DNA of 64,000 nt from Arthrobacter sp. StoSoilB20 (GTDB lineage: Bacteria; Actinomycetota; Actinomycetes; Actinomycetales; Micrococcaceae). The position numbers and the translations under genes were made by a program. This document shows, piece after piece, positions 16,898-24,447 of this stretch (within the stretch, counting starts at the first letter, position 1; every line of letters begins with the position of its first letter). The notes under the pieces are model-generated. The model made no database searches, had not been told where the DNA came from, and worked only from the letters and a program-made list of their open reading frames with translations. The DNA is taken from the NCBI RefSeq assembly GCF_019977295.1, contig NZ_AP024651.1, positions 186,001-250,000 on the forward strand, read 5' to 3'.

Positions 16898-17794
16898 CTA
16901 GGCGGCATCGGAGGGTCCGCCATGGACCATGGTGCCCGAAAGGAACCGCGCAATCCTGACGGCGAGGCGCTTACCGGGACGCAACGGCCCCTCATGGAAC
17001 TGCAGGGGAACCACCGCAAAGTCTATGGCCGGCACCGCTCCAGCCAGGGTCCGCCCGGTTTCCGCGAAATACGACGGACTCCAACCGCCGCTGAGCATGA
17101 GGATGGGCGTGGAGAGCTTCATGAAGTCGTGAAGTTGCGCGTCGGCGTCCAGGACCGCCCGCATTTCAGTGACTGCCGTAGGGAGCAAGGACCGCATCTC
17201 CAAACCCAAGCGGGTCCGGGCAGACAGGACACTGAGCGTACGCAGCGCCCCCATGGGCAGGTAGGAAATAGGCCCCGCTGTCCCCAGTCCCTGCACCAGA
17301 TGCGCCCAGGCGTTGTCCAACTGCCCGGCGGTGACTGCTTCTTCAAGCTCTGGACGCCATCTGCTGCTGAGGTTGCCGGAGAGGGAAACCGCGGCGTCGT
17401 AGGTGACCAGTTTCTTGATCCGGCCCTGCCTCGCGGCCTGCAGCGCAACGAAGCCGCCGTAACTGTGCCCCACGACGTCTGTGGAGCCGGTCTTCTCCAT
17501 CACTGAGTGAAGGTCTGAGATTTCGGTCTCAACGGAATAGCCGGGCGGCTGCGGGGCAGATTTGCCGCGCCCGCGCCGGTTGTAGCTGTGGACAGGGCGT
17601 CCAAGGATCACGCTCAGGGTCCGCGCAAACGACCAGTACAGCGAGTCCGTCACCAAAGTGCCATGGATAAGCACGACGCCGGACGGTTCAGCAGGCGCTT
17701 TCGAACCGGGAATTGAGGCACCGGATGCGGGCCGGAAGGTGTGCACCTCAAGCTGCCCGCCGCCGTCGACTGTTTCAACTGTCCATGTCTCCAC
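16898..17794 (-). CDS. Alpha/beta hydrolase, paralog 1 of a tandem trio
   Basis: 298 aa from GTG 17794, chosen because the product then starts VETWTVETVDGGGQLEVH in line with the other two. Nucleophile elbow GHSYGG (Ser111), YNRRGRGKS, and a C-terminal LQFHEGP with the probable catalytic His. It has an insert of about 15 residues after the first strands (SGASIPGSKAPAEPSG). It is the first gene of the trio and is divergent from lysS with 75 bases between the starts. Confidence 0.83.
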   Translation of the reverse strand: METWTVETVDGGGQLEVHTFRPASGASIPGSKAPAEPSGVVLIHGTLVTDSLYWSFARTLSVILGRPVHSYNRRGRGKSAPQPPGYSVETEISDLHSVMEKTGSTDVVGHSYGGFVALQAARQGRIKKLVTYDAAVSLSGNLSSRWRPELEEAVTAGQLDNAWAHLVQGLGTAGPISYLPMGALRTLSVLSARTRLGLEMRSLLPTAVTEMRAVLDADAQLHDFMKLSTPILMLSGGWSPSYFAETGRTLAGAVPAIDFAVVPLQFHEGPLRPGKRLAVRIARFLSGTMVHGGPSDAA

Positions 17795-17855
17795 AGCCCC
17801 GAGTCTATGCGTTTGCCTGATTTGCGGCCCGGAAGTGAAGGCGCGCAATCACCGG

Positions 17856-17861
17856 TAAACT
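17856..17861 (+). promoter_or_regulatory. Candidate -10 box of lysS
   Basis: TAAACT ends eight bases before the lysS GTG, so transcription would start at or within a base or two of the start codon. That would give a leaderless mRNA, which is common in actinobacteria. No good -35 is evident. Confidence 0.4.
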
Positions 17862-17869
17862 TAAGGACT

Positions 17870-19399
17870 GTGACTTCCGCAAACACCCCAGCCCTGAACA
17901 CCTCCGCAGAGCCCATCGACGCCAGCGAGCAGATGCGCATCCGTATGGAAAAGCGCGCCAAGCTGATCGAGCGCGGCACAGAGGCTTACCCGGTAGGTGT
18001 TGAACGGACCCATTCCCTCAGTGAAATCCGCGGGAAATACGCACACTTGGAAGCCGATGAAACCACCGGCGACGTCGTGGGCGTCACCGGGCGCGTCGTG
18101 TTCATCCGCAACACCGGCAAGCTGTGCTTCGCCACCCTCCAGGAGGGCGGCGTGGACGGTAAGGGCGTCCGGCTGCAGGCCATGCTGAGCCTTGCCAACG
18201 TCGGTGAGGAAGCGCTCGCCGAATGGAAGGCCTCAGTGGACCTGGGCGATCACGTGTTCATCAAGGGCGAGGTCATCTCCTCCCGCCGCGGTGAGCTGTC
18301 CGTCATGGCGGACTCCTGGTCCATGGCCTCCAAGGCCCTGCGGCCCCTTCCGGTGCTGCACGCGGAACTGAACGAGGAAACGCGCGTTCGCCAGCGCTAT
18401 GTGGACCTCATGGTCCGCGACGAAGCACGCGAGATGGTCTACAAGCGCGCAGCGATTACCCGCTCCGTCCGCGATACCTTGGACAGCCACGGCTACGTGG
18501 AGGTTGAGACCCCCATCCTTCAGCTGGTTCACGGCGGTGCCACGGCCCGTCCGTTCGAAACGCACATGAACGCGTTCGACCAGAAGATGACCCTGCGCAT
18601 TGCAACCGAGCTCTTCCTCAAGCGTGCGGTAGTGGGTGGCATTGACCGTGTCTACGACATGGGCCGCGTTTTCCGCAATGAAGGCGTGGATTCCACGCAC
18701 AGCCCAGAATTCACCACCCTGGAATGCTATGAAGCCTGGGCGGACCAGTTCGTCATGGCCGAACGCATGAAGGAAATCATCCTGAATGTCGCGGACGTCG
18801 TGGGCACCCGTACCATCCAGACTGACGCCGGTGAAATCAACCTCGACGGCGAATGGGCCTGGGTTTCGGTTTACCCCGGTATTTCCGAAGCAGTGGGTGT
18901 GGAAATTACTCCGGACACCACGGTGGATGAACTGTTGGCAATTGCCGCCAAGCACGAGGTCAAGGTTGATCCCAAATGGGATGCCGAGAAGATCGTGGTT
19001 GAGCTGTTCGGCGAGATTGTGGAACCCACCCTGCTGAACCCGACGTTCGTCTACGACTACCCGCCCTCGGCGCAGCCGCTGGCCCGTCCGCACCGTGAAG
19101 ACGGACGGCTGATCGAAGCCTGGGACCTGATCATCGGTGGCATGGAGCGCGGTACGGCCTTCAGCGAGCTCATTGACCCTGTCATCCAGCGTGAACGCCT
19201 CACGGAGCAGTCCCGCCGCTCCGCAGCCGGTGATGAGGAAGCCATGCAGCTGGACGAGGACTTCCTCCGCGCCCTCGAATACGGTGCACCGCCCATGGGC
19301 GGCATTGGCCTCGGCATTGACCGCTTGGTCATGCTGTTCACCGGGGCCGGTATTCGCGAAACGATTCTGTTCCCCTTGTTGAAGCCTGAAGGACACTGA
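17870..19399 (+). CDS. lysS: Lysine--tRNA ligase (class II)
   Basis: 509 aa. Charges tRNA-Lys with lysine. An OB-fold anticodon-binding domain (about residues 55-160, VTGRVVFIRNTGKLCFATLQ) is followed by the class II catalytic core: motif 2 RVFRNEGVDSTHSPEFTTLE and motif 3 GGIGLGIDRLVMLF near the end. The length fits LysRS. GTG 17870 is chosen from family length and the -10 box just upstream; the short N-terminal extension to residue 22 is not conserved sequence that I recognise. It is followed by a 57-aa gene, lsr2 and clpC, as in other actinobacteria. Confidence 0.97.
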   Translation: MTSANTPALNTSAEPIDASEQMRIRMEKRAKLIERGTEAYPVGVERTHSLSEIRGKYAHLEADETTGDVVGVTGRVVFIRNTGKLCFATLQEGGVDGKGVRLQAMLSLANVGEEALAEWKASVDLGDHVFIKGEVISSRRGELSVMADSWSMASKALRPLPVLHAELNEETRVRQRYVDLMVRDEAREMVYKRAAITRSVRDTLDSHGYVEVETPILQLVHGGATARPFETHMNAFDQKMTLRIATELFLKRAVVGGIDRVYDMGRVFRNEGVDSTHSPEFTTLECYEAWADQFVMAERMKEIILNVADVVGTRTIQTDAGEINLDGEWAWVSVYPGISEAVGVEITPDTTVDELLAIAAKHEVKVDPKWDAEKIVVELFGEIVEPTLLNPTFVYDYPPSAQPLARPHREDGRLIEAWDLIIGGMERGTAFSELIDPVIQRERLTEQSRRSAAGDEEAMQLDEDFLRALEYGAPPMGGIGLGIDRLVMLFTGAGIRETILFPLLKPEGH

Positions 19400-19401
19400 T
19401 C

Positions 19402-19575
19402 ATGGAGTACATAGCAGTCCTTGCGCCGTCCGTAGTTGTGGGTTTGATCTTCTGGTTTGCCATGAAGTCGATCTTCAATGCAGACAAATCCGAGCGTCAG
19501 GCAGAAGCCCGCGCCCAAGCTGAAGCGAATTCAAAAAACGCAGGGCCGGCAACTGAAGGTCCAGCCGCTAAATAG
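19402..19575 (+). CDS. Small single-span membrane protein (57 aa), unknown function
   Basis: 57 aa, starting two bases after the lysS stop, so cotranscribed. Residues 5-23 (AVLAPSVVVGLIFWFAMKS) form one transmembrane helix. The remainder is a charged Ala/Glu/Lys-rich tail, probably cytoplasmic. There is no known domain. The tight spacing to lysS and clean membrane topology argue that it is real. A similar small protein after lysS seems common in Arthrobacter relatives, from memory. Confidence 0.75.
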   Translation: MEYIAVLAPSVVVGLIFWFAMKSIFNADKSERQAEARAQAEANSKNAGPATEGPAAK

Positions 19576-19616
19576 CTCCTAAATGGGTTCCACTTTCACG
19601 TGAATCCAATTGTGCT

Positions 19617-19646
19617 TTGACGTGCGTGCTTGCTGTGAACGATAAT
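19617..19646 (+). promoter_or_regulatory. lsr2 promoter
   Basis: TTGACG (19617-19622), an 18-base spacer and GATAAT (19641-19646) match the housekeeping sigma consensus well, about 55 bases before the lsr2 ATG. Confidence 0.75.
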
Positions 19647-19701
19647 CGACAAAGGAACCCGGGGAATTTCTGATTATCCATCCCTCTAAGAGAGGCAACT
19701 C

Positions 19702-20028
19702 ATGGCACAGAAAGTAAAAATCATCCTCGTCGATGACCTGGATGAAGGATCTGCGGACGAAACTGTCCGATTCGGTCTGGACGGTGTTAGCTACGAAATG
19801 GACCTGTCCACAGCAAACGCTACGTCGCTTCGGAAGGCCCTGGAACCATTTGTGGCAAAGGCGCGGAAGACTTCTTCCGGCCGTGGGACGCGGGGTCGCG
19901 CTACTCCGGCCCGCAACCAGGATTCCGCGCAGATCCGGCAGTGGGCCCGTGATAACGGTTACACAGTCAACAGCCGCGGACGTATTCAGGCTGAAATTCA
20001 GGAAGCCTACCAAAAGGCCAATTCCTGA
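19702..20028 (+). CDS. lsr2: Lsr2 family nucleoid-associated protein
   Basis: 108 aa. H-NS-like DNA-bridging silencer of AT-rich genes in actinobacteria. The N-terminal dimerisation domain (residues 1-60, KIILVDDLDEGSADETVRFG and YEMDLSTANATSLRKALEPF) is joined by a basic linker (RGTRGRATPARN) to the C-terminal DNA-binding domain with the minor-groove hook RGR at residues 92-94 (QIRQWARDNGYTVNSRGRI). GAGAGG precedes the ATG, and it has its own promoter and terminator. Confidence 0.97.
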   Translation: MAQKVKIILVDDLDEGSADETVRFGLDGVSYEMDLSTANATSLRKALEPFVAKARKTSSGRGTRGRATPARNQDSAQIRQWARDNGYTVNSRGRIQAEIQEAYQKANS

Positions 20029-20039
20029 TTCACCGCTTC

Positions 20040-20068
20040 AATGCCCCGGCAGTCACTGCCGGGGCATT
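20040..20068 (+). terminator. lsr2 terminator
   Basis: Perfect 13-bp stem AATGCCCCGGCAG / CTGCCGGGGCATT with loop TCA, followed by GGTTGTTT. Confidence 0.82.
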
Positions 20069-20393
20069 GGTTGTTTAACGGGGCTGTGGATTGTTGGCTG
20101 CCATCCCGTCCCAAAGGAAATGCTCCCCGGCCCGCCCGGCCCCGAGGGTGCGTTGACTTGCGCCCATGGAGTTGGGAGGGCGTCCCTTTGGGCGCTGTTG
20201 GAGAATTCCAGTCGCGGTCCGGAGGGAAGCCCGGCCGGCCAGCCGGCAGGATGTCACCGTAGTCCGCCGGGGTCAAGGGGAAGTGCGGGTTTTATTCCTC
20301 CACGGCGTCATGTTTCCCCTGTGGCGAACACGCTCCAAAAGTGCTGCTCCGGCACGTAGCATCAAAGTACGTCGTAGCTAGGAGTGTGGCGAA
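20069..20393 (+). other. lsr2-clpC intergenic region
   Basis: 325 bases with no supported gene. It presumably holds the clpC promoter. GTTTCCCCTGTGGCGAAC at 20312-20329 partly matches the ClgR-type operator of actinobacterial clp genes (about three mismatches). GGAG precedes the clpC start. No clear -35/-10 pair was seen. Confidence 0.5.
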
Positions 20394-22886
20394 ATGTTTG
20401 AGAGATTTACGGACCGTGCCCGTCGCGTGGTCGTCCTTGCCCAAGAAGAGGCACGGATGCTCAACCACAATTACATCGGTACCGAGCACATCCTCTTGGG
20501 TCTGATCCACGAGGGTGAAGGCGTTGCTGCCAAGGCGCTCGAGTCCCTGAGCATTTCGCTCGATGGCGTTCGCGAGCAGGTGCAGGAGATCATCGGCCAG
20601 GGCCAGCAAGCCCCGTCCGGTCACATCCCCTTCACGCCGCGTGCCAAGAAGGTGCTTGAGCTTTCCCTTCGTGAAGCACTGCAGCTCGGCCACAACTACA
20701 TCGGTACTGAGCACATCCTGCTCGGCCTCATTCGCGAAGGCGAAGGCGTGGCCGCCCAGGTGCTGGTGAAGCTTGGTGCAGACCTGAACCGGGTCCGCCA
20801 GCAGGTCATCCAGCTGCTCTCCGGCTACCAGGGCAAGGAGACCGCAGGCAGCGGCTCCGGCCAGGGCCAGCCGGAAGGTACCCCCGCAGGTTCTGTGGTG
20901 CTTGACCAGTTCGGACGCAACCTTACCCAGGCTGCCCGCGAGAACAAGCTGGACCCTGTGATCGGTCGCGAGCAGGAGATGGAACGCGTCATGCAGGTCC
21001 TCTCCCGCCGTACCAAGAACAACCCGGTGCTGATCGGTGAGCCCGGCGTCGGTAAGACAGCCGTCGTCGAAGGCCTCGCCCAGGCGATCGTCCGCGGAGA
21101 TGTCCCGGAGACCATCAAGGACAAGCAGCTGTACACGCTTGACCTCGGTTCCCTGGTTGCCGGCTCCCGCTACCGCGGTGACTTCGAAGAGCGCCTGAAG
21201 AAGGTCCTCAAGGAAATCCGCACCCGCGGCGACATCATCCTCTTCATTGACGAGATCCACACCCTCGTCGGTGCAGGTGCTGCCGAAGGCGCCATCGATG
21301 CTGCGTCGATCCTGAAGCCGATGCTCGCCCGCGGTGAGCTCCAGACCATCGGTGCCACCACCCTTGACGAGTACCGCAAGCACATCGAGAAGGATGCGGC
21401 CCTTGAGCGCCGCTTCCAGCCGATCCAGGTCAAGGAACCCTCGGTTGCCCACGCGATCGAGATCCTCAAGGGACTCCGCGACCGCTACGAGGCACACCAC
21501 CGCGTAACGATCACCGACGGCGCCCTGGCCTCCGCAGCGCAGCTGGCCGAACGCTACATCTCGGACCGCTTCCTGCCGGACAAGGCGATCGACCTCATCG
21601 ATGAAGCCGGCGCACGCCTGCGTATCCGCCGCATGACCGCTCCGCCTGAGCTCAAGGCAATGGATGAGCGCATTGCGGACGTGAAGATGGAGAAGGAATC
21701 CGCCATCGACGCCCAGGACTTCGAAGGTGCTGCTTCACTGCGCGACAAGGAGCAGAAGCTCATTGCCGAACGCGCCGAGAAGGAACGCACGTGGAAGTCC
21801 GGCGGCATGGACGACATCTCCGAGGTTGACGAGGACCTGATCGCCGAAGTTCTTGCGAACTCCACCGGCATCCCGGTCTTCAAGCTCACCGAGGAAGAGT
21901 CCTCGCGCCTGCTCAAGATGGAAGACGAACTGCACAAGCGCGTCGTTGGACAGGACGAGGCCATCAAGGCCCTGTCCCAGGCCATCCGCCGTACCCGTGC
22001 AGGCCTGAAGGACCCCAAGCGTCCGGGTGGCTCGTTCATCTTCGCCGGCCCCACCGGCGTCGGCAAGACCGAGCTCGCCAAGGCACTTGCCGAGTTCCTG
22101 TTCGGTGAAGAGGATGCCCTCATCACGCTGGACATGTCCGAGTACTCCGAGAAGCACACGGTTTCGCGTCTCTTCGGTGCACCTCCGGGCTACGTCGGCT
22201 ACGAAGAAGGCGGGCAGCTGACCGAGAAGGTCCGGCGTCGTCCGTTCTCCGTGGTGCTGTTCGACGAAGTTGAGAAGGCCCACGCGGACCTCTTCAACTC
22301 GCTGCTGCAGATCCTGGAAGACGGTCGACTGACCGACTCCCAGGGCCGCGTAGTGGACTTCAAGAACACCGTGATCATCATGACCACCAACCTTGGTACC
22401 CGCGATATCTCCAAGAGCGTGGCCACGGGCTTCCAGTCCGGCACGGACACCCAGACCGGCTACAACCGGATGCGTGCCCGGGTCACGGAAGAGCTCAAGC
22501 AGCACTTCCGCCCCGAGTTCCTCAACCGTGTTGACGACGTCGTGGTGTTCCCGCAGCTGACGCAGGACGAGATTATCGAGATCGTGGACCTGTTCGTGAC
22601 CCGCCTGGAGCGCCGCCTCAAGGACAAGGACATGGGCATCGAGCTCACCCCCGCTGCCAAGGTCCTCCTGGCCACGCGTGGTTACGATCCCGCCATGGGT
22701 GCACGGCCTCTGCGCCGCACCATCCAGCGCGAGATCGAGGACCAGCTGTCCGAGAAGATCCTGTTCGGCGAACTCCACTCCGGCGACATCGTTGTGGTGG
22801 ACGTCGACGGTGAAGGTGACGACGCCAAGTTCACGTTCGAAGGCAACGCCAAGCCGCGGATCCCGGAGATCGCTCCCACCGCGTAA
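20394..22886 (+). CDS. clpC: ATP-dependent Clp protease ATP-binding subunit ClpC
   Basis: 830 aa. AAA+ unfoldase that feeds substrates to ClpP. Two N-terminal Clp repeats (residues 1-75 and 77-145, each with [13 protein letters not shown]), the first AAA+ domain with Walker A GEPGVGKT (215-222), a UVR-like middle domain around residues 420-460, and the second AAA+ with GPTGVGKT and the C-terminal ClpB-D2-small domain. The length is normal for ClpC. It lies directly after lsr2 as in mycobacteria and ends at a strong terminator. Confidence 0.97.
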   Translation: MFERFTDRARRVVVLAQEEARMLNHNYIGTEHILLGLIHEGEGVAAKALESLSISLDGVREQVQEIIGQGQQAPSGHIPFTPRAKKVLELSLREALQLGHNYIGTEHILLGLIREGEGVAAQVLVKLGADLNRVRQQVIQLLSGYQGKETAGSGSGQGQPEGTPAGSVVLDQFGRNLTQAARENKLDPVIGREQEMERVMQVLSRRTKNNPVLIGEPGVGKTAVVEGLAQAIVRGDVPETIKDKQLYTLDLGSLVAGSRYRGDFEERLKKVLKEIRTRGDIILFIDEIHTLVGAGAAEGAIDAASILKPMLARGELQTIGATTLDEYRKHIEKDAALERRFQPIQVKEPSVAHAIEILKGLRDRYEAHHRVTITDGALASAAQLAERYISDRFLPDKAIDLIDEAGARLRIRRMTAPPELKAMDERIADVKMEKESAIDAQDFEGAASLRDKEQKLIAERAEKERTWKSGGMDDISEVDEDLIAEVLANSTGIPVFKLTEEESSRLLKMEDELHKRVVGQDEAIKALSQAIRRTRAGLKDPKRPGGSFIFAGPTGVGKTELAKALAEFLFGEEDALITLDMSEYSEKHTVSRLFGAPPGYVGYEEGGQLTEKVRRRPFSVVLFDEVEKAHADLFNSLLQILEDGRLTDSQGRVVDFKNTVIIMTTNLGTRDISKSVATGFQSGTDTQTGYNRMRARVTEELKQHFRPEFLNRVDDVVVFPQLTQDEIIEIVDLFVTRLERRLKDKDMGIELTPAAKVLLATRGYDPAMGARPLRRTIQREIEDQLSEKILFGELHSGDIVVVDVDGEGDDAKFTFEGNAKPRIPEIAPTA

Positions 22887-22900
22887 GGCATTACAGCGCC

Positions 22901-22938
22901 AAGCCCCGCCTGCTCCCTTCAAGGAGCAGGCGGGGCTT
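22901..22938 (+). terminator. clpC terminator
   Basis: 16-bp perfect stem AAGCCCCGCCTGCTCC / GGAGCAGGCGGGGCTT with a 6-base loop, then TTG. Confidence 0.9.
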
Positions 22939-22952
22939 TTGCGTTGGTGCTG

Positions 22953-23038
22953 GGGCCTTTGTCCAGCTGGGGCCTTTGTCCAGCAGGAGCCATTGTCCAG
23001 CAGGAGCCTTTGTCCAGCTGAAGCCTTTGTCCAGCTGG
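22953..23038. repeat. 17-bp minisatellite, five units
   Basis: Five head-to-tail units of about GAGCCTTTGTCCAGCTG, with CCTTTGTCCAG (once CCATTGTCCAG) recurring exactly every 17 bases at 22956, 22973, 22990, 23007 and 23024. It lies between the clpC terminator and the next gene. The period is not a multiple of three, so it is not coding. Confidence 0.93.
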
Positions 23039-23097
23039 AGCCCTTAGGGTGGCTTTGAAGGTCTGCTGGAAAACTCCGAGGGAAGAGAGGGGATCGC

Positions 23098-24315
23098 ATG
23101 CGGGTACTCATGGTCGCTCCCGGGACGCGTGGCGATGTTGCGCCGATGGCCGGGCTCGGCAGCCGTCTCCAAGGGCTCGGCTACGAGGTTGCCATTGCCG
23201 CGAACCCTGCTTATGCCCCGCTGGTGGTGGAGTCGGGATGCGAATTCAGGCCGCTGCCTGGGGATTTGGCGGAACTGATCAAACAGCCCGCCCCTGGTGC
23301 GAAAGCCGGCGCTGGAAGCGTGCTGACGTTCTGGCGCAGGCTCGGCGCGTACATGGAGAACGCCGCCACAGGAACCTTGGCGGCTGCCGAAGCCGGCACC
23401 GATGTGATCCTGGCGAATTCCGTAGCGCCTTATGCCTATGACATTGCCGAGGCTTTGGGCATTCCGGCCATAGGCGCACACCTGCAACCAACTGAGCCAA
23501 GTGCGGCATACCCGCCGGTGTTGATGAATTCGGCCCGCAGTTTGGGGGCGGTGGGGAACAAGGTCATTGGGGAGAGGGCGGCGGCCGGCCCGGCTCCATA
23601 TGATGCTCCGAGCGCCCGCCTTCGCAAACAGTTGGGGCTTGGCAGGCAAAGCCGGGCTGCCGGTGAGCGCCGCCGGAGGAAAACGCGGGCAACCATACTT
23701 CACGGCATCAGCCCTTCTGTCCTGCCGCGGCCGGCCGATTGGCACTCGGGGCTGGTCATGGCCGGGTACTGGTGGCCAGCTGAAAACACAGAATGGGAAC
23801 CCTCCGCGGAGTTGGTGGATTTTCTGGCCGACGGGCCGGCGCCGGTTTTTGTTGGCTTCGGCAGCAGCGCGGACCTCGACCCGGGGTTCGTCCTTGAGGC
23901 AACGCGTCGGGCCGGAGTAAGGGCCGTTGTGCAGGGTCCGGAGGGTGTTTTGGGCGATGATGCCCTGGGCGTTGGAAGTGTTCCCCATCAGTGGCTTTTC
24001 CCCAGGATGGCCGCTGTGGTGCATCACGCCGGAGCGGGGACCACCGCGGCCGGGTTCCGCGCAGGAGTCCCGGCGCTCGGTGTCCCCGTCTATACGGACC
24101 AGCCGCTCTGGGCCTCCCGTATCGCAGCGCTGGGTGCCGGGCCCCAGCCGATTCCTTATAAGAAGCTGACTCCGGAGCGCCTCGGCGACGCGATACGGCA
24201 AGCCGGCACCACGCCGTCGTATGCGCGGCGGGCCCGCGAAGTGGCGGCCGCCATCGCCACGGAGGACGGAACCGCGCCCGTGGTTGCGGCCCTGCGAAAT
24301 CTGCCAACCACCTAA
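23098..24315 (+). CDS. Glycosyltransferase, GT1/UGT-like family
   Basis: 405 aa. A GT-B glycosyltransferase resembling sterol/flavonoid-type UGTs and macrolide glycosyltransferases. The N-terminal Rossmann half begins MRVLMVAPGTRGDVAPMAGL. The C-terminal donor-binding half has HQWLFPRMAAVVHHAGAGTT and GFRAGVPALGVPVYTDQPLW, a form of the plant/bacterial UGT signature (HHAGAGT, D-Q). The acceptor and sugar are unknown. GAGAGGGG eight bases before the ATG supports the start. It stands alone between a terminator and a terminator-like repeat. Confidence 0.88.
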   Translation: MRVLMVAPGTRGDVAPMAGLGSRLQGLGYEVAIAANPAYAPLVVESGCEFRPLPGDLAELIKQPAPGAKAGAGSVLTFWRRLGAYMENAATGTLAAAEAGTDVILANSVAPYAYDIAEALGIPAIGAHLQPTEPSAAYPPVLMNSARSLGAVGNKVIGERAAAGPAPYDAPSARLRKQLGLGRQSRAAGERRRRKTRATILHGISPSVLPRPADWHSGLVMAGYWWPAENTEWEPSAELVDFLADGPAPVFVGFGSSADLDPGFVLEATRRAGVRAVVQGPEGVLGDDALGVGSVPHQWLFPRMAAVVHHAGAGTTAAGFRAGVPALGVPVYTDQPLWASRIAALGAGPQPIPYKKLTPERLGDAIRQAGTTPSYARRAREVAAAIATEDGTAPVVAALRNLPTT

Positions 24316-24338
24316 TCTCCGAACCACGTGACAGTAGG

Positions 24339-24363
24339 GCACGTTTGAAAACTCAAAACGTGC
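24339..24363. terminator. Possible terminator after the glycosyltransferase gene
   Basis: GCACGTTT (24339-24346) pairs with AAACGTGC (24356-24363) over a 9-base loop. A moderate stem without a clear T run. A second small perfect palindrome, TTCACT-GTG-AGTGAA at 24392-24406, lies just before the next gene. Confidence 0.4.
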
Positions 24364-24447
24364 TCTACGGGTGAATATGTGAAAGTACTGTTTCACTGTG
24401 AGTGAACCACTCTGTGATCGGCGGCACATTACGTGTTGAATCGGATC

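Noticed and set aside
12170..17794. Genomic island or mobile element
   Set aside because: No integrase, transposase or terminal repeats, and codon use does not visibly differ from neighbours.
18233..19396. 387-codon frame opposite lysS
   Set aside because: Antisense shadow; composition is an artefact of third-position GC.
22953..23038. CRISPR array
   Set aside because: Units are 17 bases and directly adjacent with no spacers, and no cas genes are present.
21735..23111. 458-codon frame opposite clpC that runs into the 17-bp repeats
   Set aside because: Antisense to a certain gene and crossing a terminator and minisatellite; no domain.
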